From Poriferisocius sp965200775 (GTDB lineage: Bacteria; Actinomycetota; Acidimicrobiia; Acidimicrobiales; Bin134): 64,000 nucleotides of DNA. The stretch is taken from NCBI GenBank assembly GCA_965200775.1, contig OZ241383.1, positions 2,666,001-2,730,000 on the forward strand, read 5' to 3'. Position numbers and translations under genes: made by a program. Under the pieces are notes generated by a model. It was not told where the DNA came from. It searched no databases and saw only the letters and a list, made by a program, of their open reading frames with translations. Positions 1 to 8,595 of the stretch are shown one piece after another (position 1 is the first letter of the stretch; each line of letters starts with the position of its first letter).

Positions 1-1
1 C

Positions 2-160
2 GAACTGGGTCTGCGGGCCCGGGTCAAACGGGTCGTAGGGAGCGAGGCGGGTGAAGCCGCCCTTGGCAGGGTGGACCGCCGGGAACTGTCCCCCGCGGCC
101 GCCGCAGAACAGCTCCTCGCCGGCCTCCAGCCTGGAACCTCTGGCGAAAGCACCCCATGA
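2..160 (+). CDS. C-terminal fragment of an unidentified protein
   Basis: An open frame enters from the left edge and stops with TGA at 158-160, giving about 52 residues rich in Ala, Glu and Leu and ending in TSGESTP. It lies 31 bases ahead of the acyl-CoA dehydrogenase on the same strand, so the two could share a transcript. The fragment has no motif I recognise. Support is the open frame to the edge and the operon-like spacing only. Confidence 0.45.
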   Translation, partial: ELGLRARVKRVVGSEAGEAALGRVDRRELSPAAAAEQLLAGLQPGTSGESTP

Positions 161-191
161 ACCTCCACACTGACTTCCGAAAAGGCCGCAC

Positions 192-1907
192 ATGAGCACC
201 TACACCGCACCGCTGGCCGAGATCTCCTTCGTGCTTCATCACCTCGCCGGCCTCGACGAGCTGGCCCGGATCCCTGCGTGGTCCGAGGTCGGACTCGACC
301 ACACCGAAGACCTCCTGGCCGAAGCGGGGAGGCTGGCCGCCGAGGTAATCGCCCCCACCAACCGGGTTGGCGATCAAACTGGCAGCGTGTTGGACGGCGA
401 CGGCAACGTCACCACTCCCGACGGTTTTCAACACGCCTACCAGCAGTTCATCAAAGGGGGTTGGACCGCTGTCTCGGCCGATCCCGAGTACGGCGGGGCG
501 GGCTTTCCCCTGGTGGTGGACGTAGCCATCCAGGAGATGGTGACCTCGGCCAACATGGCGTTCTCGCTGTGTCCGATGCTCAGCCAGAGCGCCATCGGTG
601 CAATCAGCGCTCACGGCAGCGATGGGCAGTGCCACCGCTGGTTGCCCCAACTCATCAGCGGCACCTGGACCGGCACCATGCTGCTGACCGAACCCCACGC
701 CGGGTCCGACGTGGGAGCGCTCACCACCCGGGCGGAACCCCAACCCGACGGCACCTTCCGAATATGGGGACAGAAGATCTTCATCACCTGGGGCGAGCAC
801 GACCTAGCCGGCAACATCGTCCACTGCGTGCTGGCCCGCACCCCCGGCGCCCCGGAGGGCACCCGGGGTATCTCCCTGTTCCTGGTGCCCAAATACCTAG
901 TGGGCAACAACGGCGAAACCGGCGACCGCAACGCCATCCGCTGCGTCGGGCTGGAGCACAAGGTAGGCATCCACGCCAGCCCCACCTGTGTGATGGAGTT
1001 GGACGGAGCGGTCGGCGAGCTGGTGGGCGAGGAGCATCACGGGATGCGGCTCATGTTCACCATGATGAACAAGGCCCGTCTTCTGGTGGGCTTGGAGGGT
1101 CTGGCGGTGGCCGAGCGGGCCTACCAGCAGGCCGCTGCGTTTGCCGCCGAGCGCCGCCAGGGCCGCCGCCCCGGCACCGAACCCGACGCTCAAGCTCCAA
1201 TCAGCGAACACCCCGATGTGCGGCGGATGCTGCTCGACATGAGGGCCCGAACCGAAGCCATGCGGGGGCTGCTCTACCTTCATGCCGCTACCGCCGATCG
1301 GGCCGCTCGCCATCCCGATCCCGAGATCAGAGAGCGGGCCCGGCACAGAGCCGACCTGCTGACCCCGGTATCAAAGGCGTGGTGTACCGACCAGGGTGTG
1401 GAGGTGGCGTCGGTCGGCATCCAGGTCCACGGCGGAATGGGGTTCATCGAGGAGACCGGCGCGGCACAACACTGGCGCGACAGCCGCATCGCTCCCATCT
1501 ACGAAGGCACCAACGGCATCCAGGCCATAGATCTGGTCGGGCGCAAGCTCCCGGCGGCTAGCGGCGCGCCCCTGGCCGAGCTGCTGGAGGACATGACCGG
1601 GTGGGATGACAATCTGGACCGGGCGGTTGCAGCGGTGGCCGAAGCCAGTGTTTGGCTTACCGCTCACCCTGGCGACGATGCCCTGGCCGGCGCCACCCCG
1701 TTCCTCGAGATGCTGGGCCTCACAATCGGCGGGTGGATCATGGCCCAGTCCGGGGCCGCAGCCCAGCAGCTAGCAACAACCGAACCACACCGGGCCGACT
1801 TCTGGGCCGCCAAGCAGACCTCCAGCCGCTTCTACCTCGATCAGATACTCCCCGCGGCGCAGGGTCTTCTCCCTGCGGTTACCTCCGGGATGGCCGCTCT
1901 CGGATAG
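192..1907 (+). CDS. Acyl-CoA dehydrogenase, long FadE/DmdC-type
   Basis: A flavoprotein that oxidises an acyl-CoA thioester to the 2-enoyl-CoA and passes electrons to ETF. At 571 residues it is longer than the ~380-residue classical family and matches the large FadE5/DmdC-like group with an extra C-terminal helical domain. Visible motifs are LLTEPHAGSDVG and GQKIFITWGEHD (FAD and substrate region) near residues 160-200, and VHGGMGFIEETG followed by IYEGTNGIQ near 410-440, where the Glu of YEGTN is the expected catalytic base. ATG start. It ends convergently against the MpaB-like gene. Substrate chain length is not evident. DmdC (methylmercaptopropionyl-CoA) relatives are in this group, but nothing nearby supports DMSP use. 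Confidence 0.9.
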   Translation: MSTYTAPLAEISFVLHHLAGLDELARIPAWSEVGLDHTEDLLAEAGRLAAEVIAPTNRVGDQTGSVLDGDGNVTTPDGFQHAYQQFIKGGWTAVSADPEYGGAGFPLVVDVAIQEMVTSANMAFSLCPMLSQSAIGAISAHGSDGQCHRWLPQLISGTWTGTMLLTEPHAGSDVGALTTRAEPQPDGTFRIWGQKIFITWGEHDLAGNIVHCVLARTPGAPEGTRGISLFLVPKYLVGNNGETGDRNAIRCVGLEHKVGIHASPTCVMELDGAVGELVGEEHHGMRLMFTMMNKARLLVGLEGLAVAERAYQQAAAFAAERRQGRRPGTEPDAQAPISEHPDVRRMLLDMRARTEAMRGLLYLHAATADRAARHPDPEIRERARHRADLLTPVSKAWCTDQGVEVASVGIQVHGGMGFIEETGAAQHWRDSRIAPIYEGTNGIQAIDLVGRKLPAASGAPLAELLEDMTGWDDNLDRAVAAVAEASVWLTAHPGDDALAGATPFLEMLGLTIGGWIMAQSGAAAQQLATTEPHRADFWAAKQTSSRFYLDQILPAAQGLLPAVTSGMAALG

Positions 1908-1931
1908 CCGGACAAACGGCAGAGCCGGCTA
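1905..1931. terminator. Symmetrical convergent hairpin spanning both stop codons
   Basis: TAGCCGG (1905-1911) and CCGGCTA (1925-1931) form a perfect 7-bp inverted repeat with a 13-base loop. The left arm contains the TAG stop of the acyl-CoA dehydrogenase and the right arm contains the TAG stop, on the other strand, of the MpaB-like gene. With only 21 bases between the convergent genes, this is probably a bidirectional terminator. No T-run is present. Confidence 0.45.
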
Positions 1932-3158
1932 CCAAGCAGACGAGTCCGTGTCCTTCACGGCGTCGGGCATCCGGTAGCTGAAACCGTCGTCGTAGGCCGA
2001 CCGGTCGATCTGCTCTGCGAACCTGGTGAACGTCTGCGGCTTCTTTCCCGGAATGATCTTCCCCAGGATGATGTCACCCCGACGCTTTACTCGAGCCGCC
2101 GTTATCACTCCGAGGCTTGACTGCTTCGGGTATCCGAACTTGTCGGCGGTCTCATTACCGATAAGAGCTCTTGAAGCCCGGTAGAGACCCTTGAGGAGCT
2201 TGTCCCGCTCCTTTGGATCCTCGATGCCAAAGCTCCTTGGCACCGCGCTCAGGTAGCCGTGGGCGACCGCCGCGGCGGACTCGCCCAGCTCGTCGCCCTC
2301 GACCATCTTTGCAATCTTGCGGAAGTGCAAAGCCTCCTGCTCGTTGTGGTAGAGGATGTCGTCGGGCACCCCCATCAAGTGCGCCACATAACACCAGGTG
2401 TGCATGTAGCCGTCGCGCTCTTCTTCGGTCAGGCGCACACCCAGCTTCTCGACACCGCTGAAAGCGACGGCCGAGAATCCGGTGGCTCCCAGACCCATAT
2501 GGCTCATGTGCAGGGGCAGGCCCTCGTAGTCGACATCCCACTCGCCCGAGTTGAGCAGGAGTTTCTGGATCTGCCCGTGAATCATGCGGATGCGAATGGT
2601 CAGCTTCCAGCCGTCGCCGTAGCGGGCCAAGCCACCGGGGAGCATGACCTCGGTCACGTGCCGCGAGTTTTGCTGTAACCGGCGGAGGTTGCCTGCGGTG
2701 CGCCCCGTTATGGCGAACGACCGTGACAGCAATTCAGTAAAGCCGGTGAGCAGCGCGTACAACGCCATGGAAGCGAAGAAGAGGTCGGAACTCCTGTGGA
2801 ATGCCCGGATACCGGGGGCGGCCCTCTCCGGGTCGAACTTGAACCCATCGGGCCGATCCAGATACTGGAAGAAGTTCTGAAGCGCCTCGGGGGCTTCGGT
2901 GAAATCCGCTTCCTGGTCCATGCCCCGGCGGATGTACTCCTGCCTGAGTTCCGGCTCCAGACCGGCCATCGACTCCAGGGCTTCCTTGAGCAGGGGATCG
3001 CCGGTCATAGTGTGCTTCGCATAGCCCTTGGCCAGCACGGGATCCACCTTGGCGGCTTCCAGGTAGCCCTCCCGGTAGCCGGTTGGAATGGTATCGATAA
3101 ACGGGTCCGAGGAGGTTTCGGCTCCCTCGTCAACGCCTGTGTGTACCATCTGACTCAT
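1929..3158 (-). CDS. MpaB/latex-clearing-type haem oxygenase domain protein (DUF2236)
   Basis: A 409-residue protein of the ER-bound oxygenase/MpaB'/rubber-oxygenase family, all-helical proteins that bind b-type haem (Lcp cleaves polyisoprene). Family signs are RIRMIHG near residue 190, where the His is an expected haem-pocket residue, and the helix HTWCYVAHLMGVPDDIL near 255-270. The ATG start has an AAGGAGG Shine-Dalgarno 8 bases upstream (3167-3173). A minus-strand TATACT at 3210-3215 could be its -10 element. No signal peptide, so probably cytoplasmic, unlike secreted Lcp. It is monocistronic and convergent with the acyl-CoA dehydrogenase. The substrate cannot be read from the sequence. 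Confidence 0.85.
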   Translation of the reverse strand: MSQMVHTGVDEGAETSSDPFIDTIPTGYREGYLEAAKVDPVLAKGYAKHTMTGDPLLKEALESMAGLEPELRQEYIRRGMDQEADFTEAPEALQNFFQYLDRPDGFKFDPERAAPGIRAFHRSSDLFFASMALYALLTGFTELLSRSFAITGRTAGNLRRLQQNSRHVTEVMLPGGLARYGDGWKLTIRIRMIHGQIQKLLLNSGEWDVDYEGLPLHMSHMGLGATGFSAVAFSGVEKLGVRLTEEERDGYMHTWCYVAHLMGVPDDILYHNEQEALHFRKIAKMVEGDELGESAAAVAHGYLSAVPRSFGIEDPKERDKLLKGLYRASRALIGNETADKFGYPKQSSLGVITAARVKRRGDIILGKIIPGKKPQTFTRFAEQIDRSAYDDGFSYRMPDAVKDTDSSAW

Positions 3159-3341
3159 CAGCCAAGCCTCCTTAGCACGTAGGGAGCATTTCGCCTGCCC
3201 CTCAGCGGAAGTATAGCGGGCTGCAAAGCTAAACCGCCACCCTCCCTATTCGGACGCTCAGCCCTGATCCGCCCAGAGACCGGGCATAAGCCGCTCGGCT
3301 GGGTGCAGCTAGCCGCCCAGGCGGGCTCGAGCCGAAGCGCT

Positions 3342-3707
3342 TCAGGCCAGGAGATGAGGCGGCACCGTTACCCCGCCCACCACCACTTCCTCACCACCGC
3401 CGCCGCCGTCCGCAGCCGGAGCTTCTTCGGCCTCGCCGCTTTCGGTTCCGGCAATCTGGCCTGCTTCCGCTGCTGCCTCGGCCTCGGCTCGTTCGACCAG
3501 GAAATCCTCCCAGCGGGCTTCCCGAACCAACTTGGCGCGGTGGATTGACCCCCGCTCGGCCCCGCTGTCGAACCGGACCCAGTACCGCAGCCAGTTCAGC
3601 CCGGTGTGCAGAATCACCTCACCGGCGGTTCCCTCGGCCACCCCGGACAGGTCTTCGGCCAGAACCACCCGCTCCCGCCGACTCAGGACATCAGTTCCAC
3701 TGGCCAT
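3342..3707 (-). CDS. Hypothetical protein with a compact N-terminal beta domain
   Basis: 121 residues. Residues 1-60 look like a small beta-rich, SH3-like fold (GTAGEVILHTGLNWLRYWVRF). Residues 65-121 are a low-complexity Glu/Ala/Gly tail ending in VTVPPHLLA. No catalytic motif is seen and no family is recognised. It is divergent from the M23 peptidase gene. It is kept because the N-terminal half has a plausible folded composition and the gap would otherwise be empty. Confidence 0.55.
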   Translation of the reverse strand: MASGTDVLSRRERVVLAEDLSGVAEGTAGEVILHTGLNWLRYWVRFDSGAERGSIHRAKLVREARWEDFLVERAEAEAAAEAGQIAGTESGEAEEAPAADGGGGGEEVVVGGVTVPPHLLA

Positions 3708-3775
3708 GGCCTCACAGTACCCATCCCACGCGAGCCCCGCGAAACCACAAGAACAGTGTCCGGTTGAAGGGGTAT

Positions 3776-3804
3776 TTGGATTAATGTTGCGATTTGGTTA
3801 CAAT
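3776..3804 (+). promoter_or_regulatory. Sigma-70-type promoter for the M23 peptidase
   Basis: TTGGAT (3776-3781) and TACAAT (3799-3804) are separated by exactly 17 bases and lie 42 bases before the ATG of the peptidase gene. The local sequence is AT-rich relative to its surroundings. Spacing and hexamers fit the housekeeping consensus well. Confidence 0.6.
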
Positions 3805-3845
3805 CTGGAGTGGTGCGGCTGTGAATAAGCCCGCCAACTGCTCTC

Positions 3846-5189
3846 ATGCCCAAGATTTTTCGGACCCTTAGCCTGGTAGCACTCACGCTCCTTCTGGTCA
3901 TGAGTTCAACCAGCGCGGCCCAGGACACGTTCCTCGAAGATCGCCAGCAGGAGATCGAACAGAAGAGGCAGGAGATCGAGGAACGGCGCCAGGCCCAGGA
4001 CGAACTACAGCGTCAGGCGTTGTTCAACATCAAGGAACTCGACGCCACCAACGCCCAGATAACCGAAGTCGATGACGCTCTCAAGCAGGTCAACGACTGG
4101 ATCGCCGCCGCCGAGACCCGGTTGGGTCTGGTGGAGGTGTCCAGGGCGTCCGCCCAACAAAGGGTGGCAGACGCTCAGCAATTGGCCGCCGAGTTCGAGA
4201 GCGAGATCGCCGAGATCCGCCAACAACTTCAGGACCAGGTCATCGAGATCTACCTCGACCTGGCCTACGAGGAGAACTTCCTCCTCGAGGACGGCGACCC
4301 CAACCGGAGCGCTCGTCGCCAGTACTACATCGAGGAGCTTGGAGGCGACGCCCAAGTATTGATCGACCGCTTGCGGCGAGCCCACGACGATCAGCAAGCC
4401 GCCACGCTCCAGGCTGAGCAGGCACAGACGGAGATCAACGAGGCTCAGTCGGAGATCGAAGCGGCGCTGGCCGACCTGGCCGACCTAAGAGAAGCCCAGG
4501 AGAAACTGCAGGAGGAGTGGAACCGCAGAAGGGCCGAACTCGAAGAGCTGATCAGGATCGAGCATGAGGCCAGCCAGGAAGTCGAGAACGAGATTTCCAG
4601 CCTCAACGAGGACATCTCGGGGATCGAAGACGAGATCGAACGAGAGAGAGAGCGGATCCGTCTGGAGGAGGAGAGGCGCAAGCGGGAAGCGGAGATTCGC
4701 CGCCTGGCCGAACTCGAGCGCCAGCGCTTGGCCGACCTGGCCCGTCTGGCCGAGCAGGAGCGCACCGGCCAGTTCGACAACATCGATATCCCCGCTCATC
4801 CCGAGTTCTTTCCGCCGGTACCGGGACCGATGGGATCGGGCTTCGGCCCCCGGCTTCACCCCATCTTCGGCTATGTCCGCCACCATTCCGGGGTTGACTA
4901 TGGGGCCAATATGGGCGACGACATCCAGGCCTCGGCGTCGGGCGAGGTCACCATGGCTGAAGAGCGAACCGGTTACGGGCACACCGTCGTGATTGATCAC
5001 GGAGGGGGATGGAGCACTCTCTACGCCCACCTGTCGAGGTACAACGTTTCGGTAGGGCAGCAAGTTCAGATTGGCGATGTCATCGGCTATATCGGGAGCA
5101 CCGGGTGGTCGACCGGCCCCCATCTCCACTTTGAGGTCCGCTACAAGGGATCGCCCCGCGACCCCGCCATTTACCTCTCGTCGATCTGA
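3846..5189 (+). CDS. Secreted coiled-coil M23 (LytM) peptidase, EnvC/RipC-like
   Basis: A 447-residue secreted protein. The N-terminal signal peptide has a hydrophobic core around residues 8-22 with likely cleavage near SSTSA-AQ. A long charged coiled coil covers about residues 28-310 (runs of Glu/Arg/Gln heptads). The C-terminal M23 domain (about 330-445) carries the zinc ligands HxxxD (H347, D351), the YAHLS histidine near 395 and HLH (426-428), all intact, so it should be an active peptidoglycan endopeptidase or close to one. The architecture matches EnvC and actinobacterial RipC-type hydrolases that partner FtsEX, although ftsEX is not in this window. A good promoter lies just upstream. 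Confidence 0.9.
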   Translation: MPKIFRTLSLVALTLLLVMSSTSAAQDTFLEDRQQEIEQKRQEIEERRQAQDELQRQALFNIKELDATNAQITEVDDALKQVNDWIAAAETRLGLVEVSRASAQQRVADAQQLAAEFESEIAEIRQQLQDQVIEIYLDLAYEENFLLEDGDPNRSARRQYYIEELGGDAQVLIDRLRRAHDDQQAATLQAEQAQTEINEAQSEIEAALADLADLREAQEKLQEEWNRRRAELEELIRIEHEASQEVENEISSLNEDISGIEDEIERERERIRLEEERRKREAEIRRLAELERQRLADLARLAEQERTGQFDNIDIPAHPEFFPPVPGPMGSGFGPRLHPIFGYVRHHSGVDYGANMGDDIQASASGEVTMAEERTGYGHTVVIDHGGGWSTLYAHLSRYNVSVGQQVQIGDVIGYIGSTGWSTGPHLHFEVRYKGSPRDPAIYLSSI

Positions 5190-5240
5190 CCCTGCCGCAA
5201 GACCGAGGGCTCGGACCCCGACCCCGCCTACTACGTAACA

Positions 5241-5307
5241 GGAACTATCCGGCCGGTTTGGTTGTGCTCCACGCTTCACCGGAACGAACCAGCCGGTTTG
5301 GTTGTGC
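5241..5307. repeat. Two-copy 40-bp-period repeat before the alcohol dehydrogenase
   Basis: Two 27-base copies (5241-5267 and 5281-5307) agree at 24 positions and share the exact core GCCGGTTTGGTTGTGC. They are spaced by 40 bases and sit between the peptidase stop and the start of the Zn-dehydrogenase. They could be a duplicated operator or simple tandem duplication. No inverted symmetry is obvious inside the core. Confidence 0.5.
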
Positions 5308-5337
5308 CAAGTCGGGGCCGACGGCAAGACTGAGCGG

Positions 5338-6504
5338 GTGCAGGCCCTGGTCTTCGAGCGCAAGATCGCCCGATACGCTGCCGCCGCAGTGGCATCCCGG
5401 GTTGTCCCCGGCGCGGGAGGCAACGTAGGCCCGCTGCGACTGAGCAACATCGACCCTCCCGAACTGCCCGGAGAAGGATGGCATTCCATCCAACCCCGGC
5501 TGACCGGCATTTGCGGATCGGATCTGGCCACCATCGAGGGTCGATCCTCCCGGTACTTTGAACCGATCGTGTCGTTCCCCTTCGTCCCCGGCCACGAGGT
5601 GGTGGGCATCGACGAAACCGGTCGCCGCATGGCCCTGGAACCCGTGTTGGGTTCGGCGGCCCGGGGCGAGCCCCTGCCCTTCCCCGGCGCAGCCCCCGGA
5701 GACGGCGACGACTACGGGTACCTGCTCGGGGGCACCATCGACGACGGGATTCAAATCGGGTTCTGCTCCAGCACCGGGGGGGGATGGGGCGAGTCGCTGG
5801 TCGCCCACCGGAGCCAGCTCCACCCGGTGCCCGATAACTTCACCGACGAGGCCGCGGTGATGCTGGAACCGGCTGCTGGCGGGGTCCACGCCGCGCTCAA
5901 GGCCCAGGTCGAACCGGGGGCCTCGGTGGTGGTGCTGGGAGCGGGCACTATGGGCCTGTGCTCGGTGGCGTCCCTTCGAGCGATGACTTCACCGGGAACG
6001 GTAATGGTCACCGCCAAGTACCCCCACCAGCGAGACCTGGCCACCGACCTCGGAGCTGACATCGTGATTCCCCCCGGCGAGGTGCGACGGGCGGTACGCA
6101 GGCTGACCAGATGCCGGGTGCTGGGCGATTACCTGTCGGGAGGGGTGGACATCACCATCGACGCCGTGGGCAGCCCGGCATCGTTGGCCGACGCCATCGC
6201 CATCACACGCCCCCGTGGGAGAGTGGTGCTGCTGGGTATGCCGGAAGCGGCCCGGATAGACCTGACCGGTCTCTGGCACAGGGAGACCGAACTCATCGGG
6301 GCCTACACCTACGGCACCGAAACCCTGCCCGACGGCCGGACCGCCACCAGCTTCGAGCTGGCCTTCGAGCTGGTGGCCTCGGCCGGTCTCGAGCGCCTGG
6401 TGTCGGCCCGCTACCCCCTCGATCGCTACCGAGAAGCCATCACGCACGCCGCCGAAGCCGGATCCCGGGGAGCGGTGAAGGTGGTGTTCGAGCAGTCCTC
6501 CTGA
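5338..6504 (+). CDS. Zinc-type medium-chain alcohol/polyol dehydrogenase
   Basis: A member of the MDR superfamily (GroES-like plus Rossmann domain) that oxidises an alcohol or polyol with NAD(P). Seen are the catalytic zinc ligand region GICGSDLA, VPGHEVVG with its His-Glu, the Rossmann loop VVLGAGTMGL, and the late VVLLGMPE segment. The four-cysteine structural-zinc loop of classical alcohol dehydrogenases is absent. I chose GTG at 5338 because it gives the family-typical start (VQALVFERK). The frame is also open from a TTG at 5302 inside the repeat. 388 residues. Substrate unknown, and the lack of the structural zinc separates it from threonine and sorbitol dehydrogenases. Confidence 0.8.
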   Translation: MQALVFERKIARYAAAAVASRVVPGAGGNVGPLRLSNIDPPELPGEGWHSIQPRLTGICGSDLATIEGRSSRYFEPIVSFPFVPGHEVVGIDETGRRMALEPVLGSAARGEPLPFPGAAPGDGDDYGYLLGGTIDDGIQIGFCSSTGGGWGESLVAHRSQLHPVPDNFTDEAAVMLEPAAGGVHAALKAQVEPGASVVVLGAGTMGLCSVASLRAMTSPGTVMVTAKYPHQRDLATDLGADIVIPPGEVRRAVRRLTRCRVLGDYLSGGVDITIDAVGSPASLADAIAITRPRGRVVLLGMPEAARIDLTGLWHRETELIGAYTYGTETLPDGRTATSFELAFELVASAGLERLVSARYPLDRYREAITHAAEAGSRGAVKVVFEQSS

Positions 6505-6545
6505 CCCCAAGGCCAACGACTCCGGGGTGCTGACCCGATCGAACG

Positions 6546-7613
6546 TTAGGAACCCAGGGGAGCCAGCCCGAAGTCGGCACCGATGGCGCTGATCTCGGCC
6601 ACCAGAGCCTCCGGCAGGGGTATGCCCCGCTCCATTCGCTCGGCCCGGTTCTCGTGCTCGATCTCACCGGGAACGTAGATGCGTTCCGCCCCCTCGGCGA
6701 GGTCGGTGCCGCGGATGTCACGGATGAGCTGATCCATCTGCTCCCGAAACAGGTCAAGGCCGCAGAACCGTTCCAGGTCGAGGGTCAGGAACATCCAGCC
6801 CTTGGCCAGGCGGCGGTTGCCGACCAGCTCGCAATCGGTTTGCTCGGTGTGGCCGAAGCTGCTCCCGGCCACGATACCCGACAGCACCTCCACCATCATG
6901 GCGATTCCGAACCCCTTGTAGCCGCCGAACCAGCACAGGTTCTGGGCCGACGCCGCCTCGGTGTCGGTCGTGGGCCGACCATGGTCATCGTTGGCCCACC
7001 CCTCGGGGATGGTGGGATCCCCGCGCTTTTTGGCCAGCAGGATCTTGTTGCCGGCCACCGCTGTGGTTGCAATGTCGTACACCACCGGAAGTTCCCGGCC
7101 GGCGGGAGCGGCCCACGAGAACGGGTTGGTGGAGAAGATGGCGGCCCGTCCCCCGAAGGGAGGGACGATTACCGGGCCGTTCTGCACCGCCATGGCGAAG
7201 CACCCGGCCTCCGCGGCCGGAAGGGTGTAGTAGGCCAGCGCGCCGAGGTGGGTGCCCTCCCTCACCGTGACCGCTGCCACCCCGTAGGTCTTGGCTCGTT
7301 CCACGGCCAGATTCATGGCTTGCAGGCCCGACACCTGACCGAAGCCGATGCCGCCGTCGAGCATCACGGTCGAGCCGTCGTCGCGCACCGTGGTCACCTC
7401 GGTGACGGCACGGAGATGGCCCGACCGGAGCCGAGCCACGTACAGCTCCACCAGATGAGCGCCATGGGAGTCAACCCCCCTCAGGTCGGCCTCCACCAGG
7501 TTGTCCACCACGATCTCGGCCTGAACCGAGGGAACGCCGAGCCCCTCCAGGATGGCGATCTCATAGCGCCGCAGCTCCTCGTGATCCAAGCGGACCACAC
7601 CGGCCTGGCTCAC
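6546..7613 (-). CDS. Malate/L-lactate/ureidoglycolate-type dehydrogenase (Ldh_2 family)
   Basis: A 355-residue NAD(P)-dependent 2-hydroxyacid dehydrogenase of the family that includes sulfolactate (ComC), malate (YlbC/AllD) and ureidoglycolate dehydrogenases. These have their own fold rather than the LDH Rossmann fold. Visible motifs are DSHGAHLV near residue 50 (catalytic His), GTHLGALAYY near 120, STNPFSWAAP near 165, and GYKGFGIAMMVEVLSG near 230. GTG start. It lies 25 bases downstream of the DoxX gene and is probably co-transcribed. AllD-type ureidoglycolate dehydrogenase is possible given the purine theme elsewhere, but the sequence alone does not decide. Confidence 0.85.
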   Translation of the reverse strand: MSQAGVVRLDHEELRRYEIAILEGLGVPSVQAEIVVDNLVEADLRGVDSHGAHLVELYVARLRSGHLRAVTEVTTVRDDGSTVMLDGGIGFGQVSGLQAMNLAVERAKTYGVAAVTVREGTHLGALAYYTLPAAEAGCFAMAVQNGPVIVPPFGGRAAIFSTNPFSWAAPAGRELPVVYDIATTAVAGNKILLAKKRGDPTIPEGWANDDHGRPTTDTEAASAQNLCWFGGYKGFGIAMMVEVLSGIVAGSSFGHTEQTDCELVGNRRLAKGWMFLTLDLERFCGLDLFREQMDQLIRDIRGTDLAEGAERIYVPGEIEHENRAERMERGIPLPEALVAEISAIGADFGLAPLGS

Positions 7614-7616
7614 CTT

Positions 7617-7654
7617 TCAGCCGGTTTCATCGCGTGACTCAGCCGGTTTCATCG
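7617..7654. repeat. Short tandem duplication containing the DoxX stop codon
   Basis: The 16-base word TCAGCCGGTTTCATCG occurs at 7617-7632 and again at 7639-7654, a 22-base period. On the minus strand each copy reads as Asp-Glu-Thr-Gly-stop, so the 3' end and stop codon of the DoxX gene are duplicated in the spacer before the next gene. Confidence 0.7.
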
Positions 7655-8151
7655 GGCTTCGGTGGACGGTAGAAGACGGTGAGCTGGGCCAACGCAGCCA
7701 ACACGCCGCCGCCTGCTCCGATGGCCAGGCCCACATACCCGTCCAAGTCCTCGTCGATGCCCAGCGCCGAGTCCACCGACCACTTCATCGGCCCCAACAT
7801 GGCAACCGCCACTGCCACGACTGCCAGAACGAAGGTGTACTCCCAACCTTCCCGCACGATCATGAACCCGTTGTGGCGGTGGACCGTCCACCCGGCCACC
7901 ACCATGACCCCAACGATCCCGGCTGCGGCCAGAGAGGTGAACAAACCCGCGGCCAGCAGCAGCCCGGCCCCGATCTCGGTAAGGGCCGCCATCCAGGCGT
8001 GCATCTTGCCCGGCTTCATCCCCATGCTGTCGAACCATCCCGCGGTGCCTGGGATGCGCCCGCCCTGAAAGAGCTTCCCGTAACCGTGAGCGGCGAAGGT
8101 GAGGCCGATGCCCACGCGCAGGATCAGCATTGCCAGATTCATCTCGTCCAT
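7639..8151 (-). CDS. DoxX-family membrane protein
   Basis: About 170 residues with four membrane helices (segments near LAMLILRVGIGLTFAAHG, LTEIGAGLLLAAGL, AGIVGVMVVAGW and FVLAVVAVAVAML). The DoxX signature RVGIGLTFAAHGYGKLF is at the N-terminus. DoxX/DoxD proteins are linked to quinone-connected thiosulfate oxidation or to redox stress complexes, but most family members are uncharacterised. I prefer the ATG at 8151 (MDEMNLAML). The frame is open to 8193. It heads a two-gene unit with the Ldh_2 dehydrogenase. Confidence 0.8.
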   Translation of the reverse strand: MDEMNLAMLILRVGIGLTFAAHGYGKLFQGGRIPGTAGWFDSMGMKPGKMHAWMAALTEIGAGLLLAAGLFTSLAAAGIVGVMVVAGWTVHRHNGFMIVREGWEYTFVLAVVAVAVAMLGPMKWSVDSALGIDEDLDGYVGLAIGAGGGVLAALAQLTVFYRPPKPDETG

Positions 8152-8262
8152 GGGCACACAGTACCGGCCAGAAGTGGCAATCAAGGCCATCAACCCAACG
8201 CTCGATCAACCCATGGCCCAACCAACCCGAGCATCCATCGCCAATGGCAATAGGCTCAACCT

Positions 8263-8520
8263 GTGCCGTTGTGGCTCAGCGTCCCGATTGCCATCCTCGT
8301 CGGCATCATCATCATCCGTGTTGGCATCGGCGTGCTGTTGATGATCCGCCAACCCCTTCCGCCACCGCCACCGCCGGGCGAGCTCCGCAAGGTAAAGATT
8401 GCCTACCGGTGTTCGATCTGCGGCTCGGAGGCTCGCATGACCATCGCCCCCGAGGAAGACCCCGAACCTCCCCGGCACTGCGGAGACGACATGGACCTGG
8501 TGGCCCCCATCGACGACTGA
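8263..8520 (+). CDS. Small membrane-anchored zinc-ribbon protein
   Basis: 85 residues, GTG start. One N-terminal membrane helix (residues 4-28), a Pro-rich linker, then a short zinc-ribbon-like domain with CSICGSEARM near 50 and a second HCGDDM element near 73, giving CxxC plus H/C ligands. The architecture suggests a cytoplasmic metal-binding tail on a membrane anchor. No family name is certain. It faces crgA convergently. Confidence 0.7.
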   Translation: MPLWLSVPIAILVGIIIIRVGIGVLLMIRQPLPPPPPPGELRKVKIAYRCSICGSEARMTIAPEEDPEPPRHCGDDMDLVAPIDD

Positions 8521-8523
8521 GGC

Positions 8524-8550
8524 GAGTTTTCCACAGACTAGGGAAAACTC
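8524..8550. terminator. Convergent hairpin between the zinc-ribbon gene and crgA
   Basis: GAGTTTTCC (8524-8532) and GGAAAACTC (8542-8550) form a perfect 9-bp stem with a 9-base loop just after the TGA at 8520. Position between two convergent genes fits a bidirectional terminator. There is no long T-tract. Confidence 0.5.
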
Positions 8551-8595
8551 TGGGTACAAACTACAAGAACGTAACTCGCGAACAGTTGCTGCGAT

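Noticed and set aside
5302..5337. Upstream TTG start of the zinc dehydrogenase
   Set aside because: It lies inside the repeated element and adds residues unlike the family. GTG at 5338 gives the typical beginning.
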